Source: Pelotomaculum thermopropionicum SI (GTDB taxonomy: Bacteria > Bacillota > Desulfotomaculia > Desulfotomaculales > Pelotomaculaceae). From it: a stretch of DNA of 64,000 nt. Position 1 is the stretch's first letter. Every line of letters begins with the position of its first letter. The position numbers and the translations under genes are program-made. Under the pieces are notes generated by a model, which saw only the letters and a list, made by a program, of their open reading frames with translations, was not told the origin of the DNA and made no database searches. The stretch covers positions 558,001 to 622,000 of the forward strand of contig AP009389.1 of assembly GCA_000010565.1 (NCBI GenBank), given 5' to 3'. This document shows, in pieces, positions 34,875 to 43,235 of the stretch.

Positions 34875-34994
34875 ACTTACCCCTCCTGGCAATTTAGTGG
34901 GCACCAGACTTCCGGCATGCCGGAATGACTGCACGTCTGCACCTGCTTACGCAGTTTTCTGACATGGTGTTTCCGAGCCTGTCCCTCCTTTCGG

Positions 34995-35155
34995 AAAAAT
35001 AAATTGCCGGGCGGCATTGCGAAAGTCCAGGCCGGCCCGGCTTATAGGTCCCAAATCCAGCTCTCCTTTTCGCAATGGAAGGCACACCGGTTTCCCGGTA
35101 CACCCTGCCGGCCAGGTACCATGGCGTCGAGCTTTAGGTTACCTGGCTCGGAGAG
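34995..35155 (-). promoter_or_regulatory. Moco/Tuco-like riboswitch with terminator
   Basis: On the minus strand CTCTCC (35155-35150) and GGAGAG (35066-35061) close a multi-helix element, with a CCAGGTA/TACCTGG arm and a GTGTACCGG/CCGGTGTGCC arm inside. It is followed by a hairpin GCCGGGC/GCCCGGC (35041-35035 and 35012-35006) and a T-rich run. A CCGAGCC block at the 5' end and a GAAAAGGAG block at the 3' end resemble the molybdenum/tungsten cofactor riboswitch; the downstream genes bind tungstate. I rely on memory of that motif, so the class is provisional. The rest of 34875-35415 holds no gene. Confidence 0.55.
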
Positions 35156-35415
35156 TATGATTTTTAATTTTTAGCAATATTTATCTTCGGCAGTCAGGAT
35201 AAGAATTCCTTCTCAGATGTAAAATTTAAAAATTGTGAATTCAAAGTTTTACAGAAACCGGAACGCCGTCCATCTGCCGGCACAACATATAGCAGAGAGG
35301 GGCCTTTAGTTTTCCGGAAAACATTTGCCGGGTTGAGTATCCGTTTATTTCACTGTAAACTTAAATGCAGAAAGCACATTGTAAAAAGCACATTTTGCCT
35401 GGCGTTGGGGGCTGT

Positions 35416-36066
35416 ATGAGGATGAGGTTTCTGATTATGGCGAACGGGGATTACGGCGACATCGACTGGTACCGCAGGCAGGTGGGCAGGTTTGACAGGA
35501 TCATATGCGTGGATGGAGGGGCAGGCCGCGCAAAAAAAATGGGTATCGTCCCGGACTGGATTGTGGGAGACATGGACTCCATTGCCGGGGCGGACCGGAG
35601 GCACATGGAGGAAGCAGGAGCCTGCTTTAAGGTTTTCCCCCCGGAAAAAGACTTCACCGACACTCAGCTTGCCCTGGAACTGGCCGAAAAGGAGGGGGCC
35701 GGGGAAATTGTGGTGTGGGGCGGGACCGGCTCCCGGCTGGATCACACCCTTTCCAATCTGTGCAGCGCTTCTTCGTTTGCGTTGAAGGGAATTAAGGTTA
35801 TTTTTGATTCTCCCGCGCTGACAATCCACCTGGTTAAGGACCGGCTGGTGCTGCCGGGCGATTTGGGGGACACCGTTTCCTTGATTGTCCTGGGCGACCG
35901 GGCAACCGGCGTAAGCCTTAAGGGCTTCCGGTACCCGCTGGAAGGGGCTACCCTGGAGGGCAACTGGCAGTGGGCGGTTTCAAACGTCATTACGGGTGCC
36001 GATCCCGTCATCCAGGTGTCTTCCGGCGTTCTGGCCGTTTTTCATTATAAGGAATGTGTTCCTTAG
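35416..36066 (+). CDS. Thiamine pyrophosphokinase
   Basis: A 216-residue TPK: opening MRFLIMANGDYGDIDWYR, ICVDGGAGRAKKMGIVPDWIVGD (thiamine/ATP site aspartates), EKDFTDTQLALE, and GGTGSRLDHTLSN. It transfers pyrophosphate from ATP to thiamine. The ATG at 35416 is chosen by family; the upstream ribosome-binding site is weak, and 35422 is a close alternative. It is a single-gene unit between a divergent riboswitch and a terminator. Confidence 0.9.
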   Translation: MRMRFLIMANGDYGDIDWYRRQVGRFDRIICVDGGAGRAKKMGIVPDWIVGDMDSIAGADRRHMEEAGACFKVFPPEKDFTDTQLALELAEKEGAGEIVVWGGTGSRLDHTLSNLCSASSFALKGIKVIFDSPALTIHLVKDRLVLPGDLGDTVSLIVLGDRATGVSLKGFRYPLEGATLEGNWQWAVSNVITGADPVIQVSSGVLAVFHYKECVP

Positions 36067-36237
36067 ATAAGACTTGAGCACCTTATATATTTCTTTTAAC
36101 AGGTCGTATATCGGGTGAGAATGTTAATTGATCATTTGTAAAATTGTATATTAAAATATTTATTGAAAAGCTGCAATGAATGCAGCGCTATTGGGGAAGA
36201 AATCGATAGCGACTAAGGAATTATCTAATGAAAAAAG

Positions 36238-36283
36238 CCACGGAGGCCGCAAAACGTTTTAAAGGGTCCTTCCGTGGTTTTTT
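36238..36283 (+). terminator. Intrinsic terminator
   Basis: CCACGGA at 36238-36244 pairs with TCCGTGG at 36271-36277, followed by six T residues. It lies between the thiamine pyrophosphokinase gene and the regulator. Confidence 0.75.
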
Positions 36284-36347
36284 GTTTGGAAGAGTGGTTC
36301 AGGATGCTGAAAAATAAAAATATTTTAAAGTGGCGGGGTGAGGCCTG

Positions 36348-37895
36348 TTGAACGAAAATCATCAGGTGCTGGTTGTTGATGACGAGCCCCAGGTTGGCGC
36401 ATTTTTCCAGCGCCTGCTGGGGCGCAAGAAACTGCAGGTGGTGTTGGCTTATAGCGGCGAGGAGGCGCGTCACGTGCTGCGCGAGCACGAATTTAAACTG
36501 GCGCTGCTGGACCTGAAGTTGCCAGATGCATGCGGCCTGGAGTTGCTGCGGGAAGTTAAGAACCTGCAGCCGCATTGCGAGGTCATCATCATGACGGGTT
36601 ACGGCACCACCCGAACGGCAGTCAAAGCTATACAACTTGGTGCCTACGATTTCCTGGAAAAGCCATTTGAAAATATAGATGAACTGGAAAAGCTCATTGA
36701 AGATGCCATTAGTGTCAGTCTGGGACAGGTAGACAGTGCAGATGCGGCCAGATGGGAAGAGCTGGCCGACCAGGTGGGTTTCGTGGTTGGATCAACGCAG
36801 CAGATGCGCCGCCTTGCTTCTATTGCTTATAAAATTGCTCCCAAGAATATTAACGTGCTTATTCACGGCGAAACAGGCACGGGCAAGGAATTGCTGGCGC
36901 GCTTCATACATGCGGCCAGCAGCAGGTCTGGCGGAAAATTTGTGGCAGTGAACTGCGGGGCTTTCCCTGATAACCTGCTGGAAAGCGAGCTTTTCGGCCA
37001 CGAGAGGGGCGCCTTTACGGGAGCCGTGAACATGCGGCGCGGTATCTTTGAACTGGCCAACGGGGGTACTCTTTTCCTGGACGAGGTGGGCGAGGCCAGT
37101 CTCGCCGTTCAGGTCAAACTGCTGCGGGTGCTGGAAACCGGTGAATTTATGCGTATAGGCGGGGAAAAACCGATAAGGACTAACGTGCGCTTAATTGCGG
37201 CTACAAACGTGGATCTGGAGCAGGCGATAAAGGAAAAAGCTTTTCGCGAAGATTTGTTTTACCGCCTTGACGTGGTGCGGTTGGTGTTGCCGCCCTTACG
37301 GAAGAGGCGCGAGGACATCCCCCTGCTGGTCAGCCATTTCGTGCAGAAGTATGCTAAAGCGGCGGAATACAGCGGCCTGCGGGTTTCCAGTGAATGCCTT
37401 CGTCTTCTGCAGAACTATGATTGGCCGGGCAACATCCGCGAACTGGCCAACACTATCGAACAGGCGGTGGCGCTGTGCGATGGCCCGGAACTTATGCCGC
37501 AGCACCTGGTGGGCAAGATAAGGCTTAGTGAAGCGAAAAGCCTCCAGATGCGCAAAGAGGCCGGAGGGCAGCCGGTGGCGTCCGGAGTGGCAGCGGGCGA
37601 CCCGGTCAGCCAGTTGCAGGCCTGTCTGGCTGACGAGTTTCCCTGGGAGCAAATGCCGACTGATCAATTATTGGCGGCAAACCGTTTGGCCCATGCCCTG
37701 ATACACCGCCTGGGCAAGGCAATGGAAAGGCGCAATCTGGCCAGTGAACAGCGGTTTAGCCTGCGGGATATAGAGTGCCAGTCTATATCCAGGGCACTGG
37801 CCTGCTACGGCAACAACTTTTCTCTGGCTGCCCGGGCCCTGGGTATTGCCCGCAGCACGCTGTACCGCAAAGTCAAGGAATACGGCCTTTCATAA
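36348..37895 (+). CDS. Sigma-54-dependent response regulator (NtrC family)
   Basis: A 515-residue activator with three domains. The receiver domain (1-120) has VVDDEPQ and the phosphoacceptor aspartate in LALLDLKLPD. The AAA+ domain (about 145-380) has Walker A GETGTGKE, the sigma-54-contacting GAFTGA loop, and GGTLFLDEVGE. The Fis-type helix-turn-helix is at the end (NNFSLAARALGIARSTLYRK). No histidine kinase is nearby. The adjacent alcohol dehydrogenase has a near-perfect sigma-54 promoter, so it is the likely target. TTG 36348 is used. Confidence 0.9.
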   Translation: MNENHQVLVVDDEPQVGAFFQRLLGRKKLQVVLAYSGEEARHVLREHEFKLALLDLKLPDACGLELLREVKNLQPHCEVIIMTGYGTTRTAVKAIQLGAYDFLEKPFENIDELEKLIEDAISVSLGQVDSADAARWEELADQVGFVVGSTQQMRRLASIAYKIAPKNINVLIHGETGTGKELLARFIHAASSRSGGKFVAVNCGAFPDNLLESELFGHERGAFTGAVNMRRGIFELANGGTLFLDEVGEASLAVQVKLLRVLETGEFMRIGGEKPIRTNVRLIAATNVDLEQAIKEKAFREDLFYRLDVVRLVLPPLRKRREDIPLLVSHFVQKYAKAAEYSGLRVSSECLRLLQNYDWPGNIRELANTIEQAVALCDGPELMPQHLVGKIRLSEAKSLQMRKEAGGQPVASGVAAGDPVSQLQACLADEFPWEQMPTDQLLAANRLAHALIHRLGKAMERRNLASEQRFSLRDIECQSISRALACYGNNFSLAARALGIARSTLYRKVKEYGLS

Positions 37896-37907
37896 CGGCC
37901 GGAGGAT

Positions 37908-37945
37908 AAAACAGCCTGTCCGAAATAGCGACAGGCTGTTTTATA
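37908..37945 (+). terminator. Intrinsic terminator
   Basis: AAAACAGCCTGTC at 37908-37920 pairs with GACAGGCTGTTTT at 37930-37942, with T residues on the 3' arm. It ends the regulator gene. Confidence 0.85.
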
Positions 37946-37992
37946 TTGCTTCAGGATTATCGGGGTAATTTCTGAAAATTAAACAGACCTGT

Positions 37993-38026
37993 GCGTTTTG
38001 GTATGGCCATTTTGCGGTCAAAACGC
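37993..38026 (+). promoter_or_regulatory. Candidate enhancer site for sigma-54 activator
   Basis: GCGTTTTG at 37993-38000 is the exact inverse of CAAAACGC at 38019-38026, with 18 bases between. The centre lies about 140-150 bases upstream of the -12 element, a usual distance for NtrC-type enhancer sites. Confidence 0.5.
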
Positions 38027-38136
38027 GGTCATGAGAAGGCATAAAAAAATTTAAAGGGGTTAAAACCCGGTGAAATCAGGCAACAGGCTTTTTCATATTT
38101 TCTTTTGAAGTTTTCCGCTGCCTTTCTTAGGTAAGC

Positions 38137-38152
38137 TGGCACGAAGGTTGCT
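38137..38152 (+). promoter_or_regulatory. Sigma-54 (-24/-12) promoter
   Basis: TGGCACG, four bases, then TTGCT: this matches the RpoN consensus TGGCACG-N4-TTGCW exactly. The GG (38138-38139) and GC (38150-38151) have the required spacing. It lies 170 bases upstream of the iron alcohol dehydrogenase start, right after the gene for a sigma-54 activator. Confidence 0.85.
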
Positions 38153-38321
38153 CTCTTGTTAGGCAGGTTCAACCGGTTGTTGGGCCTGGTTAATAGGGGC
38201 CATGAAGGTTCCTCAGTTGCTTGGAAGGCAAGCAATGCCTTTAAACTCTTTTGCCAGCAAATCTTCCTGCGCAGGAAGTCCTGGATATATTCAAAAAAAA
38301 TTAAAATGTGAGGTGCTGCAA

Positions 38322-39485
38322 ATGGCATTGGGAGAACAAGTATACGGTTTTTACATCCCCACGGTTACCTTGATGGGCGTTGGGGCGGTAAAGCAGCTTG
38401 GTGAGCAGGTAAAGACCCTGGGCGGCACAAGGGCTTTAATAGTCACCGACAAGGGTTTGGCAAAGCTGGGCCTCGCGGATCAGATTAAGGCCCAGGTGGA
38501 AGAAGCGGGCGTGAAGGCGGTTGTTTATGACGGGGCAGAGCCGAACCCGACGGACGTGAATGTCCACGACGGCTTGAAGGTTTTCAAGGACAACAAGTGC
38601 GACATGATTATTTCCCTCGGCGGCGGCAGTTCACATGACTGCGCCAAGGGGATCGGCATATTGGCTACAAACGGCGGCAACATCCGTGACTATGAAGGGA
38701 TAAATAAATCTACCAAAGCAATGCCCCCGTTCATTGCGATCAATACTACTGCCGGCACTGCCAGCGAAATGACGCGCTTCTGTATCATTACCAACACCAG
38801 CAATCACGTCAAGATGGCCATTGTGGACTGGCGTGTAACACCCAATATAGCCATCAACGACCCCGTTTTAATGGTAGGCATGCCCCCGGCATTGACTGCC
38901 GCCACCGGTATGGATGCCCTGACCCATGCCGTCGAGGCTTATGTTTCTACCATCGCTACCCCGGTCACCGACGCCTGCGCCCTCATGGCGATCAAGTTGA
39001 TTTCTGAAAACCTGCGCAGCGCCGTGGCGAACGGCCAGAACATGGAGGCCCGGGACAAAATGGCCTATGCCGAGTACCTCGCCGGCATGGCCTTTAACAA
39101 CGCCAGCGTGGGCTACGTCCACGCCATGGCCCACCAGTTGGGCGGCTTTTACAACCTGCCGCACGGAGTCTGCAACGCCATTCTTCTGCCGGCAGTTGAA
39201 GAATTCAACATGCTCTCCAACCTGAAGCGGTTTGTGGATATTGCGGTTGCGATGGGAGAAAACGTGGAAGGGCTTTCCGACCGCGAAGCTGCCGAAAAGG
39301 CTATCGCTTCCATTAGAAAGCTTTCAGCCGATATCGGTATTCCGGATGGGCTGAAAGGACTGGGTGTAAAAGAGTCAGACCTGGAGACGATGGCCAAATT
39401 CGCTATGAAGGATGCTTGCAGCTTTACCAACCCGCGCACGGCGACCCTGGAAGATGTCATCAACATCTATAAGGCAGCAATGTGA
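38322..39485 (+). CDS. Iron-containing alcohol dehydrogenase
   Basis: A 387-residue group III alcohol dehydrogenase: GGGSSHDCAKGIGI nucleotide site, TTAGTASEMTRFCII, and metal ligands in MDALTHAVEAY, YVHAMAHQLGGFYNLPHGVCNA. It interconverts primary alcohols and aldehydes with NAD(H). ATG 38322 has GAGGTG upstream; the frame is open further up but lacks family sequence. Expression is probably under the sigma-54 promoter at 38137. Confidence 0.9.
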   Translation: MALGEQVYGFYIPTVTLMGVGAVKQLGEQVKTLGGTRALIVTDKGLAKLGLADQIKAQVEEAGVKAVVYDGAEPNPTDVNVHDGLKVFKDNKCDMIISLGGGSSHDCAKGIGILATNGGNIRDYEGINKSTKAMPPFIAINTTAGTASEMTRFCIITNTSNHVKMAIVDWRVTPNIAINDPVLMVGMPPALTAATGMDALTHAVEAYVSTIATPVTDACALMAIKLISENLRSAVANGQNMEARDKMAYAEYLAGMAFNNASVGYVHAMAHQLGGFYNLPHGVCNAILLPAVEEFNMLSNLKRFVDIAVAMGENVEGLSDREAAEKAIASIRKLSADIGIPDGLKGLGVKESDLETMAKFAMKDACSFTNPRTATLEDVINIYKAAM

Positions 39486-39860
39486 CAAAGTTAACCTTCC
39501 GGGTTATAATTTCGGGTTAAAAGACATGCCGCTTTAAAAAGCAATATTTTTGATTAACCAGGAGGAGCACCTCCACCTCCTGGGACGGTAACTCTTACAA
39601 CCGTGACGGCCGGAATTTCCGGCCGTCAACTGCTCTTGAACAAACTTAATTTAAGTTCTTAAAAATATCATCGCCCACAAACATTATGATGTCATTCACC
39701 GGCGACGAGTCTTATTTTCATACATCCTGGTGTCAACAAGATTTATTAGTTGGTCGTTTTTTTAATCATTATTTATCTGGAAAAAAAGGAGTATTTGAGG
39801 GGAATGTTGAATTTTAATTATAAAAAATTGTCAAAATAAACCAAAAAAAAGGAGAAGAGC
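39486..39860 (+). other. Non-coding stretch with two hairpins
   Basis: CCAGGAGG (about 39559-39566) pairs with CCTCCTGG ten bases further on, and GACGGCCGG pairs perfectly with CCGGCCGTC at 39605-39627. The second may end the dehydrogenase transcript, although it lacks a T run. The rest is AT-rich with no gene that I can support. Confidence 0.4.
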
Positions 39861-39923
39861 ATGGAAATGTTAAAACATAGACTAAATGTTAATATATGGA
39901 ATGGGGGGGGGGGGGGGGGGTAA
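39861..39923 (+). other. Short ORF ending in a G18 homopolymer
   Basis: An 18-base run of G at 39903-39920 lies in AT-rich sequence. It is inside a 20-codon frame (ATG 39861, AAGGAG upstream) that ends with six glycine codons and TAA 39921-39923. One G more would extend the frame by about 24 codons; two more or one fewer would stop it two codons later. The following stretch 39924-40270 has a 93-codon open frame that looks accidental. Confidence 0.4.
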
Positions 39924-40270
39924 ATAGCTCCTTAAAAGACAATAAATGTTATAACAGTAATTATATGTTTTATCTCAGGCTAGACAAAGATTAACGATGA
40001 TTAACGATGTATTCGCTTTAAAACTTGCCAAGCAAAGGTCCACCGGTGTTATCTACTGTTCTGGCTTGAGATGGAGGGTTTGGGTTTTATACAGGGTGGC
40101 CTTTTTTAAAAAGTGCCGCCCTTTAATTTTGAAGAAAGAACTTACGTATTCGGTTTCAGTTAAGCAGGTGAAATTGGTAGTTTTGTGGGGGGTGGAAGGT
40201 GTGACATCGAGAGCTATGCCCAGTTGCTGGATGAGGCTGAGTATTGCTTGTCAGGCAAGGGGTTTCTTTT

Positions 40271-40840
40271 ATGGATAAATTAAACGAGCTTAGTTTCCTG
40301 TCTGACCTGATGGGTTCGGGATTGAGAGGGCATCACAGCCGTGTGACGCTTTACTCTAAGAAAATCGCCGGTGCTATTTGCCCAGATTTAATAAATAAGG
40401 TGGCTTTCGCTGCTTCAGTCCACGATATAGGTAAAATCGCCATTCCCGACAAAATCTTGTTAAAGCCCGGCCCTTTAACCAGGAGCGAGTGGGTGCTGGT
40501 CCGGCTGCATCCTTTAGTCGGGGCGCGAATACTACAAAAAAGCATGAATGACGAAATTAATCGGGAGATGATTAAAGCCGTCATGCATCATCACGAGTGG
40601 TGGGACGGCAAGGGCTACCCGTACTGCCTGAAAGAAAAGGACATTCCAATTATATCAAGGATTCTGGCCGTGGCGGACTCTTTCGACGCCATGACCTCTC
40701 TCCGCCCGTACAAGGCTTCTTTGAGTAAGGATGAAGCGTTGAAGGAACTGCAAGAACATTCGGGGACGCAGTTTGATCCGGAAATTGTAGATATCTTTTT
40801 GCGGATCATGTTAGATAGGGACGAAATACAAGGACTATAG
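40271..40840 (+). CDS. HD-GYP domain protein
   Basis: A 189-residue stand-alone HD-GYP domain: GHHSRVTLYSKKI, SVHDIGKIAIPDKILLKPGPL (HD and the GYP-adjacent lysine region), MHHHEWWDGKGYP, and AVADSFDAMTSLRPYK. HD-GYP proteins hydrolyse cyclic di-GMP or related dinucleotides. There is no receiver or sensor domain. ATG 40271 lacks a clear ribosome-binding site. Confidence 0.85.
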   Translation: MDKLNELSFLSDLMGSGLRGHHSRVTLYSKKIAGAICPDLINKVAFAASVHDIGKIAIPDKILLKPGPLTRSEWVLVRLHPLVGARILQKSMNDEINREMIKAVMHHHEWWDGKGYPYCLKEKDIPIISRILAVADSFDAMTSLRPYKASLSKDEALKELQEHSGTQFDPEIVDIFLRIMLDRDEIQGL

Positions 40841-40985
40841 CGTACCGGATTTCACGGATAAGGTAAATTAAGTTGTCAAGGCATTGACAGATTGGTAATA
40901 AATAGCAGCTCTCCTCATTAATAACACATATAAAAAATTTTAAGAGATACCTACTGAACCTTGACACGGAGATTAGTTCATTCTG

Positions 40986-41014
40986 TTGACATCTAAAAAT
41001 TTGCATTATATAAT
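40986..41014 (+). promoter_or_regulatory. Consensus sigma-A promoter
   Basis: TTGACA at 40986-40991 and TATAAT at 41009-41014 with exactly 17 bases between. Transcription from about 41021 would run through the conserved leader at 41078 into the TrpB2 gene. Confidence 0.85.
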
Positions 41015-41077
41015 TTAAATGGAGAGAATTAACTGGAAAGCAAGTTTATTTATATACGAGAAGAGTTTTTATGAGTT

Positions 41078-41164
41078 AAGTTGAGCATAGCTGGTCAGGA
41101 GGAGCTGAGATGAGCCGGGAAAGTTTAGCTGATTGCCGGTGCTCATTTGAGTGCCGGTTTTTGA
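41078..41164 (+). promoter_or_regulatory. Conserved leader RNA, copy 1 (candidate riboswitch)
   Basis: Closely repeated at 42603-42685. Shared blocks: AAGTTGAGCATAGC, GAGGAGCT, AGATGAGCCGG and CCGGTGCTCATTTGAGTGCC. The last block folds as a terminator (CCGGTGCTC with GAGTGCCGG, loop ATTT) followed by T residues. TGAGCCGG (41111-41118) can instead pair with CCGGTGCTCA, giving an antiterminator. It lies between a consensus promoter and the TrpB2 start. I do not recognise a known class. Confidence 0.65.
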
Positions 41165-41197
41165 TTTTCAAGAATAATGCAGAGAGGAGCCAGGAGA

Positions 41198-42553
41198 GTG
41201 AGCGACACTAAAATTTTGTTGAAAGAAAAAGAGATGCCGGAGGCGTGGTACAATATCCAGGCAGATATGCCAAATTTGCCAAAGCCTCCCCTGCACCCGG
41301 TCACCAAAGAGCCGGTCGGCCCGCAGGACCTTAAGCCAATTTTCCCGATGGGGTTGATTGAGCAAGAAGTGAGCCGGGATCGCTGGATCGAAATTCCGGA
41401 CGAGGTGCGGGAGATTTACCGCCTCTGGAGGCCGTCGCCTTTGTGCAGGGCCCGCCGCCTGGAGAAGGCGCTTGACACGCCCGCGCACATCTACTACAAG
41501 TACGAAGGGGTAAGCCCGGCCGGCAGCCATAAGCTGAACACGTCCGTACCCCAGGCTTATTATAATAAAAAAGAAGGCATAAAGAGGCTGGCTACCGAGA
41601 CCGGCGCCGGCCAGTGGGGCGTAGCGCTTTCTCAGGCCTGCAGCTTTTTTGGCCTGGAGTGCACTGTCTACATGGTGAAGGTAAGCTACCACCAAAAGCC
41701 ATACCGGCGCTCGCTGATGCAGGTTTTCGGCTCAAACGTGATTCCTAGCCCTAGCGAACTGACCAGCTCGGGCCGGAAGATTTTAGAAAAAGATCCGGAT
41801 TCACTGGGCAGCCTCGGCATTGCCATCAGCGAGGCGGTGGAGGACGCAGCCGGGCGCGAAGATACCAACTACGCCCTGGGCAGCGTTTTAAACCACGTTA
41901 TCCTGCACCAGACCGTCATTGGTCTTGAAGCGAAAAAGCAAATGGAGAAGGCCGACCACTACCCGGACGTAGTAATTGCCTGCTGCGGCGGCGGCAGCAA
42001 CTTCGGCGGGATGGCCTTCCCCTTTGCCCACGACAAGCTTGTCAAGGGCAAAAAAGTGCGCCTGTTGGCGGTGGAGCCCATTTCCTGCCCGACCCTCACG
42101 CGCGGCCATTTCGGCTATGACTACGGCGACGTGGCGGGATTCACCCCGCTGTTGTGGATGTACACCCTGGGCAAGGATTTCATGCCGCCGGGCATCCATG
42201 CCGGCGGGCTGCGTTACCACGGCGACTCCCCCCTGGTGAGCCAGCTTGTTCACGACGGTATTGTAGAAGCGCGCGCCTACGGGCAGACGGCGGTCTTTCA
42301 ATCAGCCGTGCTTTTTGCCAGAAGTGAAGGGGTCCTGCCGGCGCCCGAGTCCTCCCACGCCATCCACGCCGCCGTTGAAGAGGCCCTGGCAGCAAAGGAA
42401 GCGGGCGAAAAGCGGATCATCCTGTTCAACTTGAGCGGGCACGGCCTTTTAGACCTGTCCTCGTATGACGCCTACCTGGAGGGTAAGTTAATAGACTACC
42501 CGCTGCCGGAGGAAGAGCTGGAGAAGGCCCTGGCGGCCCTTCCAAAGGTTTAA
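41198..42553 (+). CDS. trpB2: TrpB2-type tryptophan synthase beta-like enzyme
   Basis: A 451-residue pyridoxal-phosphate enzyme of the TrpB2 (TIGR01415-like) group: the PLP lysine in [34 protein letters not shown], the phosphate loop [10 protein letters not shown], and [13 protein letters not shown]. TrpB2 enzymes make tryptophan from indole and serine, or work on phosphoserine, without TrpA. No other trp gene is adjacent. GTG 41198 follows AGAGGAG (41183-41189); an ATG at 41177 has no site. The gene is preceded by the conserved leader and followed by the second copy. Confidence 0.85.
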   Translation: MSDTKILLKEKEMPEAWYNIQADMPNLPKPPLHPVTKEPVGPQDLKPIFPMGLIEQEVSRDRWIEIPDEVREIYRLWRPSPLCRARRLEKALDTPAHIYYKYEGVSPAGSHKLNTSVPQAYYNKKEGIKRLATETGAGQWGVALSQACSFFGLECTVYMVKVSYHQKPYRRSLMQVFGSNVIPSPSELTSSGRKILEKDPDSLGSLGIAISEAVEDAAGREDTNYALGSVLNHVILHQTVIGLEAKKQMEKADHYPDVVIACCGGGSNFGGMAFPFAHDKLVKGKKVRLLAVEPISCPTLTRGHFGYDYGDVAGFTPLLWMYTLGKDFMPPGIHAGGLRYHGDSPLVSQLVHDGIVEARAYGQTAVFQSAVLFARSEGVLPAPESSHAIHAAVEEALAAKEAGEKRIILFNLSGHGLLDLSSYDAYLEGKLIDYPLPEEELEKALAALPKV

Positions 42554-42602
42554 GGTCGTGCAAGGCAGATTGCCGTTTATTAAGAAGACTGTTTTAGCGA
42601 GC

Positions 42603-42685
42603 CAAGTTGAGCATAGCCAGTTTGAGAGGAGCTTAGATGAGCCGGAGTTTGAGTCATTGGCCGGTGCTCATTTGAGTGCCGGTTA
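42603..42685 (+). promoter_or_regulatory. Conserved leader RNA, copy 2 (candidate riboswitch)
   Basis: Aligns to copy 1 over about 85 bases with a few substitutions and one short gap. The terminator stem CCGGTGCTC/GAGTGCCGG and the competing AGATGAGCCGG block are unchanged. It lies between the TrpB2 gene and the ferredoxin gene of the tungsten oxidoreductase operon. No clear promoter lies in the short gap before it, so it may control readthrough. Confidence 0.65.
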
Positions 42686-42730
42686 TTTATTTTCTCAAGA
42701 AAAATGGAAATTATGACGGGGGGGTAAACT

Positions 42731-43198
42731 ATGATTCACAAAACCCTGTTAGTGGATCCGGCCAAGTGCACGGGTTGCAGGACGTGCGAGATGGCCTGCT
42801 CGCTTCGCCACGAGGCAAAGTGCAGTCCTCTTCTTTCCAGGACAAGGGTGATAAAATTTGAAGCCAAGGGGTTAAACTTTCCCACTGTATGTGCCCACTG
42901 CAGCAAACCTCATTGCATGACGGCCTGCACCCAGGGCGCCATAAGGGTGGATGAGGAAACCGGTGCGGTAGTGATCAATGAGGCGCTCTGCAGCGGCTGC
43001 CGCGCCTGCCTGACTGCCTGTCCGCACGGGCAGGTCGGTTTTCACCCGGAAAAGAGGGTTGCCTTCAAGTGCGACCTCTGCGGCGGTGACCCGAATTGCG
43101 CCAGGCAATGCCCTACGGGAGCCATCAAGTATTCCGGTGTGGACCAGTTTCTCATGGCCAGGCGGCGCGCTCTTTTGGCAAGATCGATTGAGGCATAA
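42731..43198 (+). CDS. Multi-cluster ferredoxin for aldehyde oxidoreductase
   Basis: A 155-residue polyferredoxin, HycB/DmsB-like. Cysteine sets: CTGCRTCEMAC, CAHCSKPHCMTAC, CSGCRACLTAC and CDLCGGDPNCARQC, for up to four [4Fe-4S] clusters. ATG 42731 follows a GGGGGGG stretch. It is directly upstream of the tungsten oxidoreductase and is likely its electron acceptor. Confidence 0.85.
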   Translation: MIHKTLLVDPAKCTGCRTCEMACSLRHEAKCSPLLSRTRVIKFEAKGLNFPTVCAHCSKPHCMTACTQGAIRVDEETGAVVINEALCSGCRACLTACPHGQVGFHPEKRVAFKCDLCGGDPNCARQCPTGAIKYSGVDQFLMARRRALLARSIEA

Positions 43199-43235
43199 AT
43201 ATATTTATTATTCGGATAAGGATGGAGGGAGAGAA

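Noticed and set aside
39997-40278. 93-codon forward ORF
   Set aside because: Poor composition, no ribosome-binding site and it overlaps the HD-GYP start; no recognisable motif.
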